Position numbers and translations under genes: made by a program | Notes under the pieces: model-generated | What the model saw: the letters and a program-made list of their open reading frames with translations, nothing else | Told to the model about the DNA's origin: nothing | The model's database searches: none | In this document: positions 37,459-46,986 of the stretch, one piece after another | Numbering within the stretch: the first letter of the stretch is position 1 | How the letters are laid out: every line of letters begins with the position of its first letter | NCBI GenBank assembly: GCA_027422505.1 | Contig: JAPQWV010000001.1 | Location: 7,130,001 to 7,194,000, forward strand | DNA: 64,000 nt | Direction of reading: 5' to 3' | Source of the DNA: Craterostigma plantagineum | Taxonomy: Eukaryota > Streptophyta > Magnoliopsida > Lamiales > Linderniaceae

Positions 37459-37730
37459 GTGAATCAGACTTCTACCACACCCACTTGGCCAACCACGTAA
37501 TAACAGTCATCCATTTGTATATAGTTAGCTATAAGAATGTGGTGGCTGACGGCAACTGGGGATTTCGCGTTATCGCCTCCCATGTATACAATGATGAGAA
37601 CGAATGCATCACCGTAAGGAATAACGTCGCGAACGAACTCGCGGCCCATTGGGAGCGTTACTCGGCATTGTACTATGGTGATTCATTGGAAATGCAGTTG
37701 GATCGTCTGAGATACAGACCACATGCGTGA
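37459..37730 (+). pseudogene. OTU-type cysteine protease domain of the MULE
   Basis: The frame, open from 37446, follows a TTCTACAG acceptor and contains the OTU core VVADGNWGFRVIASHVY and a downstream VANELAAHWERY region. OTU proteases are deubiquitinases; plant MULEs often carry such a domain at the transposase C-terminus. The catalytic motif should read DGNC: the nucleophilic Cys is Trp here, so the domain should be inactive even if expressed. It ends at 37730, only 6 bp from the stop of the convergent PMD gene. A separate gene starting at the ATG at 37446 is possible. Confidence 0.75.
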
Positions 37731-37736
37731 TCGTGC

Positions 37737-38522
37737 CTAGCCAGGCTCCACATGGTGGGGGAGACGGTGTGGGTGGATGTAGGGAAAGTACTCGTAGATC
37801 CACGCCTGTAGTAACGAGAGGCACCCAGCAACACCCCTTGAATCCGCTTGGCTTGCGAGGCCAAGCTGGCGATAAAGGAAAGCAAGAGCGGCCTTACCCC
37901 ACGAGTACTGGCTGGCAGAGGCCAACGAGCGGTAGAACTCGTGCATGATGTCGGGCTTCACACGGGCCCCGCTCTTGTCGACGAATAGCGTCAACCCCAA
38001 GAGGATCCACAGGCAAGCGATGGCCTGGAACCCCGCCGGCCGACCCCCCCGCATCCTCTGCATCACGTCTTTTGACGCAACCCTACCGCCTCTCCAAGAA
38101 CCCCTGAGCGCGTCCGCGGAGATGCCCATTATCTTCCTCGTCGCGATCTGCCCATCGGCGACGTCTGGGGTGCCCAATACCGTCGCTCCGTCGATCGGGA
38201 TACCCAGGATGTGCTCGACGTCGTGGAGCATGATCGTCATCTCCCCGAATGGCATGTGGAAGGTGTTCGTGTCGGGCTGCCAGCGCTCCACAAAAGCGCA
38301 CCGTAGAGGCTGGTCCAAGTGACCCACCATGACATCTGTGAGGTGCCCAAGCCCCGTGGCATCGATCTGGCTCTGCGTCTCCGGCGGGAATTGGGAGTAC
38401 CAATTCTTAAGCTTCCCAAGCACTAACGCCCGCTGCTCACACTTCAGCAGGGGCCTCTCCTCCTCACCCATCCATATGCGGGGCGCGATGTGCCCCAGAT
38501 AACTAGGGATCACCTCGTCATC
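37737..38522 (-). pseudogene. Plant mobile domain (PMD, MAIN/MAIL-like) gene, main exon
   Basis: The open stretch has the PMD signature: FVERWQPDTNTFHMPFGEMT, DVEHILGIPIDG, and near the end SLLQAWIYEYFPYIHP. PMD proteins occur both in host genes (MAIN, MAIL1, involved in silencing and genome integrity) and in many DNA and LTR transposons. The first in-frame ATG is not at the 5' edge; the sequence before it is a TAG that makes a good splice acceptor. A likely first exon lies at about 38690-38940 on the minus strand (Arg/Glu-rich, ending SSDDDVPPASSG before a GT donor) but contains an in-frame TAG, so I call the gene broken. The reading ends at 37737, soon after the domain. Confidence 0.75.
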
Positions 38523-38689
38523 ATATGACTACCGGGCTGTGGCCCCTGCACCCTCCAGGAATCGTCATCTACGACCTGGAGCGCTTGCTCCCTATTTCAT
38601 TTTTCACGAATAACGCAAAAATAAATTTAATATCTTTTACATATATTAAGACAAGACATCGCATGTCAGTTTATAGAGGAGAAGGGAAA

Positions 38690-38940
38690 TACCTGAGGAG
38701 GCCGGTGGCACATCGTCGTCGGATGATTCAAACGATGCTGCACCATCCGCCACACCATCATCCGCATGCGGATCCTAATCCGCATATACGAACTGAGAAG
38801 CAGCCGCTCGCTGCCGCCTCTCCTCCTCCCGTTCTCTACGAACGGATGCGTCAACGCCGCGCGTCCTCGTGTGACGCTCTCCAGATCCCTCCAACGGGGG
38901 GGATCTACTGCTCCCTCCGAGTAGGGACTTCCCACCCCTG
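38690..38940 (-). pseudogene. Probable first exon of the PMD gene
   Basis: The minus-strand reading has charged Arg/Glu-rich sequence (RREREEERRQRAAASQ), then SSDDDVPPASSG followed by a GT donor. An in-frame TAG interrupts it near 38778. It precedes the main exon by about 170 bp. Confidence 0.4.
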
Positions 38941-38969
38941 GTCTGCAATTAAAAATTTATTTAAAAAAA

Positions 38970-39597
38970 AAAATTGGACGACCGAACAGCTTTTTCGGCC
39001 GCCTGAAGAGGCGGCCGAAAGAGCTTCTCGGCCGGCACCGTTCCGGCCAATCGTTGATCTCGGCCGGAACAACACTGACCGAAACGTGATTTCGGCCGGC
39101 GCATGCACGGCCGAAACGTGATTTCGGCCGGAGCTTGCCCAGCCGAAACACAACTTCGGTCGCAACAAACGCGGCCGAAATTATGTTTCGGCCGACACTG
39201 TTCCGGCCGAAATTGTGTTTCGGCCGTGCGGTCGTCGACCCTAAATTTCGTTCGATCGGCCGTTTTTTCGAACTATTCCGACCCGTGTTCGGTAATCCAT
39301 CTACGTACGAATGATTTTTACGACAATTTGCTTACCAGTCGTGAAAATAGGCCCTTTCCCTTTCCTTGTCCTTGTCGGCGATCCATTGCGATTTCAGTAT
39401 TTTTGGTTTTTTTTGTCTGATTTGAATGTATGATTTGGATAGTGTTGTCTGGAACATGGCTTTAAATAGAAATTTTTACTGTTTATTATAGTTTTTTCTT
39501 TTTAAATTATTTTAAATATCATAAGGGCAAAAACGTCTTTTTCCAGCCCTTTAGGGGGCGGTAACAAGTAAAAAGGGGATTGTGAATAGTAATTCCC
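38970..39597 (-). repeat. Right long terminal inverted repeat of the MULE
   Basis: This is the inverted counterpart of 34784-35330. Its inner part (about 38990-39260) carries about nine CGGCCGAAA-N6-TTTCGGCCG palindromes at roughly 33-bp spacing. The outermost part contains an extra insertion-like segment of about 22 bp relative to the left end. Confidence 0.85.
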
Positions 39598-39605
39598 TTT
39601 ATTTA

Positions 39606-39632
39606 TTTATTTATTTATTTATTTATTTGTGA
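39606..39632. repeat. (ATTT)n microsatellite
   Basis: This perfect tetranucleotide run lies immediately outside the MULE target-site duplication and may have arisen by slippage on it. Confidence 0.9.
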
Positions 39633-39697
39633 GGATGTCGTCATTACATTTAAAATGCTAAGTTATTTTGCAAGTCAATTACATGATAGCTATTTAT

Positions 39698-39961
39698 GGA
39701 GATATATTAAGAGAAGATATTAGAAAAAATATTAGAGATATAAGAGAGAATGTTTTTAATTTTTATTGCTCATATTACAAAATGTATTACATGATAGCTA
39801 TTTATAGATTTCATGCAATCATCTGGACATTCAACATTTAACATTGGAGATCTAAATTATTAGTCAAAGTATTAAGGCTATTCAATTCAATGTTCAAACT
39901 ATCCATTTTTGACAATTATATTCAAACTTGGAAATTTCAAATTATTGTTTTTATTTCAACA
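39698..39961 (-). repeat. 3' LTR remnant of the old copia element
   Basis: It aligns with 46740-46986 plus 53001-53046. The right border TTTCAACA (minus strand TGTTGAAA) directly follows the polypurine tract. Similarity begins at about 39698; sequence from 39633 to 39697 does not match the other LTR, so the outer end is lost or replaced. Confidence 0.75.
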
Positions 39962-39968
39962 CCCCCTC

Positions 39969-40140
39969 TTAATTTGTGATTTTCAAGATCTTCTTGAACT
40001 TCTCAAGTTTTTCGATCGATACCGCCTTCGTGAGAAAGTCTGCAACTTGATCATTTATGTTGACGAACTCCATGTGAACTTCTTCGTTGGTCACAAGATC
40101 ACGGATGTAATGATGTCGGAGAGGGTGGTGAGTGATCGCC
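39969..40140 (-). pseudogene. C-terminal RNase H tail of the old copia element
   Basis: The minus-strand reading HHYIRDLVTNEEVHMEF then DQVADFLTKAVS is the typical end of a copia polyprotein. The rest of RNase H is missing: about 200 codons between this and the RT remnant are deleted or replaced at the Cassandra junction. Confidence 0.8.
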
Positions 40141-40538
40141 GGTGCCAGAGAGGTGCACGGACAAGGAGCGGCTCCTGGCAGGCTTCTAGACGAAGGGGTA
40201 CATGAACGAACCGAACCCACATCCAAATGAGAGGGGATCCTGAGACTGACAATGTATGGGCGTGTCAGACTAAGAATCGTATAAAAGAATTGATAGTACT
40301 AAAAATATCACCAAGGTCGACCTACCTTTTCGGGAGTCCATCTATAAGAACTTCAAAGTTAAGCGTGCTTGACTTGGGGCAATCTTGGAATGGGTGACCC
40401 CCTGGGAAGTACGCATGGAAGGTTAAGTGCGTGATACCGTGGGGCCAGACTATCAGTCGGAGTGTGGTGGGCCCAACCCACAAGTCCCGGTAGGGACGGA
40501 TGTTACAGGTAACACCCGGTATGGGACGGGATGTTACA
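40141..40538 (+). mobile_element. Cassandra-type TRIM fragment with 5S rRNA-like sequence
   Basis: 40337-40418 is strongly similar to the second half of plant 5S rRNA: AAGTTAAGCGTGCTT (internal promoter A box) at 40357 and ATGGGTGACC with CCTGGGAAGT (C box region) at 40389-40410. Cassandra elements carry such a 5S-derived pol III promoter inside their LTR. The block ends GGGATGTTACA (40538), a suitable LTR end, at the break in the copia RT. A purine-rich tract near 40228-40240 may be its polypurine tract, making this the interior end plus 3' LTR. The left border is uncertain. It is diverged from real 5S and too short to be a 5S gene. Confidence 0.75.
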
Positions 40539-42637
40539 ATGATCCTACAAGACTTCGATACATTTGTGCATCGATTTTTCCGCACCATCATTTTGCTGCA
40601 ACTTCTCGTTTGAGGCCATAGGAGTGTTCACCGGTTTGCTATTCTGCATATTAAATTTCTTCAACAAACTGTCAGTATATTTTTTTTTTAGAAATAAATA
40701 ACTTCCCTTTCGATTGTTTTACTTGGATTCCGAGAAAATATTTTAGAAGTCCCAAATCTGTCATCTAGAATTCTTGCATCATATGCTTATTAAATTCTTC
40801 AGTCAACGTCAGGGTAGTGCCAAGATAAATAATATCATCAACGTAAAGGCACATGATCAAAAATCTGTTATACCGAAATTTTTAATATAGAGAGATGGCT
40901 CACTGGGGCTTCGTCGAAATCCTTTTCGAAATAAATATCGGTCGATTTTGTTGTTTCATGCTCTAGGTGCTTGCTTTAAGCCATAAAGAGCTTTTCTTAA
41001 CCGATATACCTTTCTCGGGTTTTCGCTAATCTCAAATCCTTGTGGCTGTTGAACATAAACTTCTTCTTCAAGTCGCTGTTGAAAAACGCTGATTTTACGT
41101 CCAATTGGTACACGCTAAGCTCCAATTGGGCTGCGAGCGCAAGAACTGTTCGAATGGTCTCCATGCGAGCAACTGAGGCGAATATCTCGTTGAAGTCAAT
41201 TCCGGGCTGCTGGGAATAGCCTTTTGCAACCAATCTCGCCTTATGTTTTTTAATGGAACCATCTTCGTCGATCTTTGTTTTGAACACCATTTTAGACCGA
41301 TGACTTCTTTTCCCTGTGGCAAGTCAATGAGCTCCCAAGTGCCATTTTTCTCGTTGATGTTTATTTCTTCTTGCTCGCGTTTCTGCAAACTTTTTTCTTC
41401 AACGCCTCTTCAAAATTCTGAGGCTCACAACCAAAGAAGGCAATATCACAATTCTCATAAATATGTCTTGTAATGATCGTACCTTTCTTGGAGGTGATTC
41501 CCGATCTGAATTATCTTCAGATATATAGGTTGATCTTGGAGAACTTTCTGGCGTAGGTGGTGTAGCTTGATTCTGTGGTGGTTGTTCTTGCTGTCATGGT
41601 ACCGACTGTTATAACTCTGACGGTAGAATTGGTTCTTGAGGAGACTTTTCATCCCATCCAAGCTGCATGCTCATTAAAGATAACGTCTCTTGATACCACA
41701 AGTTTGTTAGTCTTTGGCTTAAAAAGTCTATATCCCTTAGACTCATCGATGTAGCCAACAAAGATGAGTTTCTCGCCTTTTGTGTCATACTTATCATAAA
41801 TTTTCAAGTGGCTTACAACTGGTTTTCTGTTGTACCAAGCTTCGAATGGAGTTTTGTTGAGAACCGCCTTTGTGGGTGAGCGGTTGAGGATATAAGTTGC
41901 TGTGGGAACAACTTCTGCCCTAAATTTCTTATATAGTTCTTTTTCGTTGAGCATACTCTTGTCATCTCAACTATTGTTCGGTGTTTTCTTTCGGCAACTC
42001 CGTTTTGCTGTGGAGTTCTACTAACTGTTAATTGTCGTTCAATGCCATTCTTCTTGCCATACTCCAAGAATGGAGTATAAAGAAATTCTCCGCCACGATC
42101 AGTTCTTAAGGATTTTATTTGTCGACCATTTTGTTTTTCCACGAGCGCTTGAAAATGTAGGAACGCTGCAAAAGCTTCCGACTTTTCATGCAAAAAATAA
42201 AGCCATATCATTCTTGTAAAATCATCGACAAAAAGAATGAAATATCGCTTGTTATCGAGCGAAGGTGTTCTTGTAGAACCACATATATCTGCGTGCACCA
42301 ACTCGAGAGGGGTTTTTGCTCTCCAAGACGTCTTTTTGGGAACGGAAGATGGTGCATCTTCCAATATATACATCCTTCACAAATGTGATCTTTTTTCTCG
42401 ATGGATGGAATCCCACGACCATGTTCTTTATTTTAAGAAGCTGCAATCATTTCTATGAAGATGACCATACCTCAAAACCACATCTGAAATGGATCAACAT
42501 TTTCTCATGCGAAGGCCACTCTTCCTCCGAAGGCATGACAAAGGAAAAAACTTTATTTGAAGACATAACAACGAATGCTACCAGTGTATTATTTTTCTTG
42601 TCGAAGATTTTGCACTGTCTTCATCAAAGGAGATCTT
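40539..42637 (-). pseudogene. Old copia integrase-RT region, broken
   Basis: From the right: residues matching the region after protease (NKVFSFVMPS), pre-integrase and integrase core (VDDFTRM, LRTDRGGEF, TPQQNGVAERKHRT), a linker (RDVIFNEHAAW), then RT (KTKIDEDGSIKKHKARLVAKG, truncated here at 20: the run continues; DVKSAFFN) to a segment around DAQMYRSLVGS, where the Cassandra fragment begins. Frames change at several points (about 41300, 41450-41650, 41950) and stops interrupt, including in the RT around 40650-41000. The order and spacing are otherwise those of a normal copia pol. Confidence 0.82.
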
Positions 42638-43348
42638 TGTCAGGAACCGAAACCTTATACCATGCCATGCATAAATATTAATTTATGTACTTGCATAATT
42701 AAATTAATGATGCATATATATAAGATGAAAAATAATATTTGACTAAAGTAGTATAAGTTCTTAATATAAAAAAATAAGTATTGGAATAAACAAGACATGT
42801 ATGTTTAAGTTAGAAAAATATCTCGACCCAAATGAGAAAGTTTTCGGTCTATAAATGATTTTGGAATAAAGTCAAAGGATAGGAAATGGAAAACTAAGTC
42901 TTGAATGTTTCAATAAAAGCTTAGAGGAAAATTAAGTTTCGATATGATAGGTAAAGAGAAGTTTTAGTGATCTCAGGGGTAGATAAATATTATTGGTGAA
43001 AAACCAATTTAAGTAAGAATAAACTTTTGATAGAGCCTAAGAGGGGATGAAAACTTTTGATACTAAGAGATAATCATTAACTTGCTTAGAACGAAGGGAA
43101 AATACACCATCACCAACTTGTCACATCATCTTTCTATAATCTATACATGTGTCCATAACCTATTATTAAGAAAGAAATCTCGTGGAAATAAAAATAAACA
43201 ACAGTGGAATAAACATCAACTGTCGAGCAAAGGAGAGGAAGGAATCCCTTGGCAATCTCAAATTCTCAAAAGGGTATAGGTGAGGAAATTATGATTCGAT
43301 AAAAGCTATCTATATATATTTTAACTAATCAATAGCCCAAGTTCCGTG

Positions 43349-43729
43349 CGGTTGAGATCCTCTATTCCACTTTCTGTATTCCACTCCGTATTCCAACGAA
43401 CGAAAATCGTTACACCTCCCCCCGACAAGTGTTAAAACACACGTAAACATCATTACACCTATGAATTTCATTACAACAAGTGTTTAAACAAAAAAAACCT
43501 CATTATTACGTATTTTTCTATTTTAATATATAATACTGATTTTTTCTACTCCATATTAGAAAAATACGTAATAATGAGGTTTTTTTTTTGTTTAAACACT
43601 TGTTGTAATGAAATTCATAGGTGTAATGATGTTTACGTGTGTTTTAACACTTGTCGGGGGAGGTGTAACGATTTTCGTTCGTTGGAATACGGAGTGGAAT
43701 ACAGAAAGTGGAATAGAGGATCTCAACCC
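43349..43729. mobile_element. Foldback MITE, 381 bp, with 9-bp target-site duplication
   Basis: Two arms of about 170 bp are near-perfect reverse complements (left from 43350, right ending 43728, outer ends GGTTGAGATCC) separated by only about 40 bp. The flanks repeat AGTTCCGTG (43340-43348 and 43730-43738). A 9-bp duplication points to the Mutator superfamily. Transcribed RNA would form a very long hairpin, a natural source of small RNAs. Confidence 0.92.
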
Positions 43730-43789
43730 AGTTCCGTGTTTGTCCTCATTTTTGAAATAGATACACGTCGCAATTTAAGAAAGGTCAAG

Positions 43790-44480
43790 AAGATAAGTTA
43801 TAGATAATCAACTTAGCTATCCAGAGAGCTTTGATTCAGAATTTTTCATGCTCTATATCGAAAGATATGATTGAAACTATATTGACTGCCAATTCCAGAC
43901 AACAGCACCCAAGATTCACTTTCGGGTACAATTTTGAGGTCTATACGCTTCGAATCAAGCCGACCTTAAGACACAACAGTTATAGATAATTAAGTTGGAT
44001 TTTCAGAGGAATTTGAATAATAGTTGTCCAATATGTAAATCGAAAGTTATGCTCAAAATCGTGCAGACTGTCTGTTTCGGCCGATTCCACTCAGACAACA
44101 ACCCTAAGTCAGAATCAGGCGAATTTTCGAGGTCAATGGTCTTCGAATCGGGACTAACTTAAAGCATAAAAGTTCTAGATAATTAATTTGGCTATTCATA
44201 TGAATTTGAATCAAAGTCGCCCTATTTGTAAATCGAACGTTATGCTCAAAATCGTACAAGCTGCCAGTTTCGGTCGATTCCACTCGGACAACACCCGAAA
44301 GTCAGTTTCGGGTGAAATTTCGAGATCAATGGACTTCGAATTCGACCAAACTTAAAATAACAAAAGTTATAGGTAATTAAGCTGGTTATTCACAGGAACT
44401 TGAATCAAGGAGATTGGAACTCTAAATCGAAAGTTATGCTTAAAATGGTGCAGGTTGTCATTTTCGAACATCTCATGAGA
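43790..44480. repeat. Degenerate tandem repeat of about 190 bp inside the solo LTR
   Basis: Similar blocks containing GTTATAGATAATTAA then AAATCGAAAGTTATGCTCAAA recur with starts near 43795, 43978, 44168 and 44360 (periods about 183-192 bp). Copies differ noticeably, so the amplification is old. There is no coding signal. Confidence 0.75.
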
Positions 44481-45588
44481 CCTATTTGTTCACAATAAAA
44501 GAAGTATAAAGGTTGGGTAGAAACCTATTCATGAACAATAAAACATGCATTCACGCATGTCATTATAGGATTTTGTATTTACAGATAAAATAATTATATA
44601 GGTCAGGAGTCGGATAAGGGCAAGGAAAGGGCCGAGTGAAGGACATAGAGTTACAAAACTTGTGAGTATGATATGCAACACGTATTTATGTGCATACATG
44701 CTTTTATTTAATGATTTCGTGATATATATGAACTGATTTGATTATATGCCACAACGTGCTTTTATCTGCTAAATGTGACTTGTTAGAGATTTATGATATA
44801 TGTGATATAAAGATAGGCGCATGGCATTGCATATACGTAATAATGAAAAGAGAAACCGTTATGACTGCTACGACTACGGATGGTACGATACGGATGCTAC
44901 GAAATACTTCCCTTCAAATCGGGGGATGATAGTTACTTCCCTTCAAATCGAAGGATGGCAGAGTCCTGTACAGGCACATACAGATATCTACAGTATTGAC
45001 AGAGTCCCATGCATGGACGCCGACTGGGCTTACAGTATACGAGTCTAGCTAGTCTATAACGGGAGTATCCAAAATAAATGGGCATATAGAAATGCATTGA
45101 TATAAGGATCATATGAATGATGGTTATGTGAACGATGACTACGTGATTAAAATGGTTTCGTGATGAAACGTGTGACTGAATGGTTATGGCATGTACGAGA
45201 ATCGATTCATTTCACGTTATTGTTTTTATTTGTTATTGATTAACATGTTGCTATCATACTCTAAAAATTTGTCTTCACAGTTGTGTAGATACATAGCAGG
45301 CTCACTAAAGCGCATCATTAGCTAAAGCATGGATTCAAGATTGGCCGGCTACGCTCTTCTCATGTTCCCCCTGTTCATCGTAGTCATATAGTCTAGAAAT
45401 AGTATTGGCTATAACATTTTGTGACTTGTATGATATGTACTTATATGTACATTATTGTGAAAGAAATTAGACCAGATGTAAGCACCCGTTTTTTGTTAAA
45501 GGAAATAGTTATGGAAATCGCGAAAAATTTTATGTGAATATTTTATAGATGCGTAAAAAGGTCATAGAAAACGGGGCGCTACAATCTT

Positions 45589-46636
45589 AATCAGCTGTCC
45601 GACACTTAATAAATTTGCTTAAGTTTGGGTACGTAAAGAACGTCGCTGATGAATTTCTTTTTACCTCCTTTGCTTTGCACCGCAATAACCCCTTTGTCAT
45701 ATAGGAAGTGTAGTTATTACCAGCCATATATTGCTACAGCCACTATCAACGTACCATAGGTCTTCACTTTCTATGTTTGCGTTCATGCAAGAGAATACTT
45801 GCTCTTCTTCATCCTTCGTAAAGTTGACGATTCTCTGTCGTTCTTCTTCTTTGGACAGTTGGCGTACGAGTGGTCTGGATTGTTGCAGCTTTTGCATCGA
45901 AAGAAACAATCTTTCATCTCATGATTGTTTTTTTTTTTTTGCAAATGCGGCATTGTGTATCGAAATCTCTTTTTTGCTGAAATTTGTTCTTGCCTTTCTA
46001 TTTTCCTTTCTTGCCTTCTTTATTTTGTTTATAAGTTTTTCCATCCGATAGATAATTTTAGACTGGAAGGCCTGCTCGATGGATTGATGTGATGACCGAC
46101 TTAGTCTGACTTCATGCACTTGAAGAGAGCTCGAAAGTTCATGAAAGGTGTATTTGTCGAGATCCTTCGATTCTTCAATCGCCGCAACCACGTGATCGAA
46201 TACGGGTAAACTTCGGAGAACCTTTTGAACAATTTTTCTTTCGTCAATGACGTTACCGAGACTTCTTATTTGATCGACGATTTATGACACTCTTGATAGT
46301 TAAGATTGCATATCTTCGCCTTTTTTCATCTCGATGTTGTGGAAGTCTCTCCAAAGATTTTGTAACTTCAAAGAAACTACTTTTTTATCACCTTGTATTT
46401 TACGGGTAAACTATTTTTTTCATCCTCCTTGTATTTCTTATGTTGCGCATCGGTCCACGCTTCGCTTGTTCCTTCTTTGGGTGGCTCGGGATATGTGCTT
46501 TCGACAACATCCCATAGATCTAAGGATATGAACACGTCTTCATTTGACTGCTCCAATAGTCATAATGTTCTCCCGTGAAAATCGGTACTTGACCAGGACA
46601 ATAGGCCAACATGGTAGACGTTGAATCTGAGGCCAT
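45589..46636 (-). pseudogene. Old copia gag and protease, broken
   Basis: A start near 46636 (MASDSTST) leads into Gag with YWSSQMKT, a Lys-rich basic stretch (about 45930-46020), and the protease motif LWYVDSGCSN (about 45740-45770), followed by the region ending LLSVGQLIK at the solo LTR insertion. Stops and frameshifts interrupt gag, for example after MKTCSYP. The 230 bp around 46090-46312 are repeated at 53204-53435. Confidence 0.82.
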
Positions 46637-46678
46637 TCTTTTTTCTTTTGGAGTAAGCGATGCTTCGAAAACCGAGCG

Positions 46679-46690
46679 GTTCTGATACCA
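46679..46690 (-). other. Primer binding site of the old copia element
   Basis: Minus-strand TGGTATCAGAAC is complementary to initiator methionine tRNA and lies between the gag start and the 5' LTR. Confidence 0.85.
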
Positions 46691-46694
46691 AATT

Positions 46695-46986
46695 TGTTGG
46701 AAATTTTTTTAATATGGTGGGAATATTTATTAATTAGAAGAATAATATAAATATCATGGAGATATATTAAGATAAGATATTAGAAAAAATGTTAGAGATA
46801 TGAGAGAGGAGGTTTTTAATTTTTATTGCTCATATTACAAAATGTATTACATGATAGCCTATTTAAAGATTTCATGCAATCATCTAGATATTCAACAGTC
46901 AACATTCAACATTCAATATTGGAGATCTAAATTATTTGTCAAATTATTAAGGCTATTCAAAGTTCAAACTATCCATCTTTGACAAT
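46695..46986 (-). repeat. 5' LTR of the old copia element, inner part
   Basis: Starting TGTTGGAAATT (+ strand), this corresponds to the 3' LTR at 39698-39961. It is interrupted at 46986 by the gypsy-like element; the missing outer 46 bp reappear at 53001-53046. Confidence 0.82.

Larger units (their letters stand above)
34784..39597. mobile_element. Mutator-like element (MULE) with OTU and PMD genes
   Basis: The element is bounded by inverted termini (GAATTACTATTCAC left; its complement right) that extend, with gaps, to about 550-620 bp on each side, as in long-TIR MULEs. Inside are a FAR1/MudrA-type transposase on the + strand (broken), an OTU-like domain directly after it, and a convergent gene with a plant mobile domain on the minus strand. 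Both inverted repeats contain arrays of CGGCCGAAA palindromes. Total length is about 4.8 kb. The left end sits about 200 bp upstream of the VPS13 start codon. The right end abuts the remnant LTR of an old copia element. Confidence 0.88.
42638..45583. repeat. Solo LTR of 2.95 kb with target-site duplication
   Basis: The block starts TGTCAGGAACC and ends GGGGCGCTACA and is flanked by the same pentamer ATCTT (42633-42637 and 45584-45588). The copia reading frame is interrupted exactly there (LLSVGQLIK on the right, CKIFDKKNNTLVA on the left). No interior region or second LTR is present, so recombination between LTRs has probably removed the rest. Orientation is uncertain: the GCGCTACA end resembles the end of the gypsy-like element at 46987, read on the other strand. 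A foldback MITE is nested inside. Confidence 0.85.

Noticed and set aside
37945..38322. Plus-strand ORF opposite the PMD exon
   Set aside because: The minus strand carries a recognisable conserved domain over the same bases.
40337..40418. A 5S rRNA gene
   Set aside because: Only the second half resembles 5S and it is diverged; the context is an LTR fragment.
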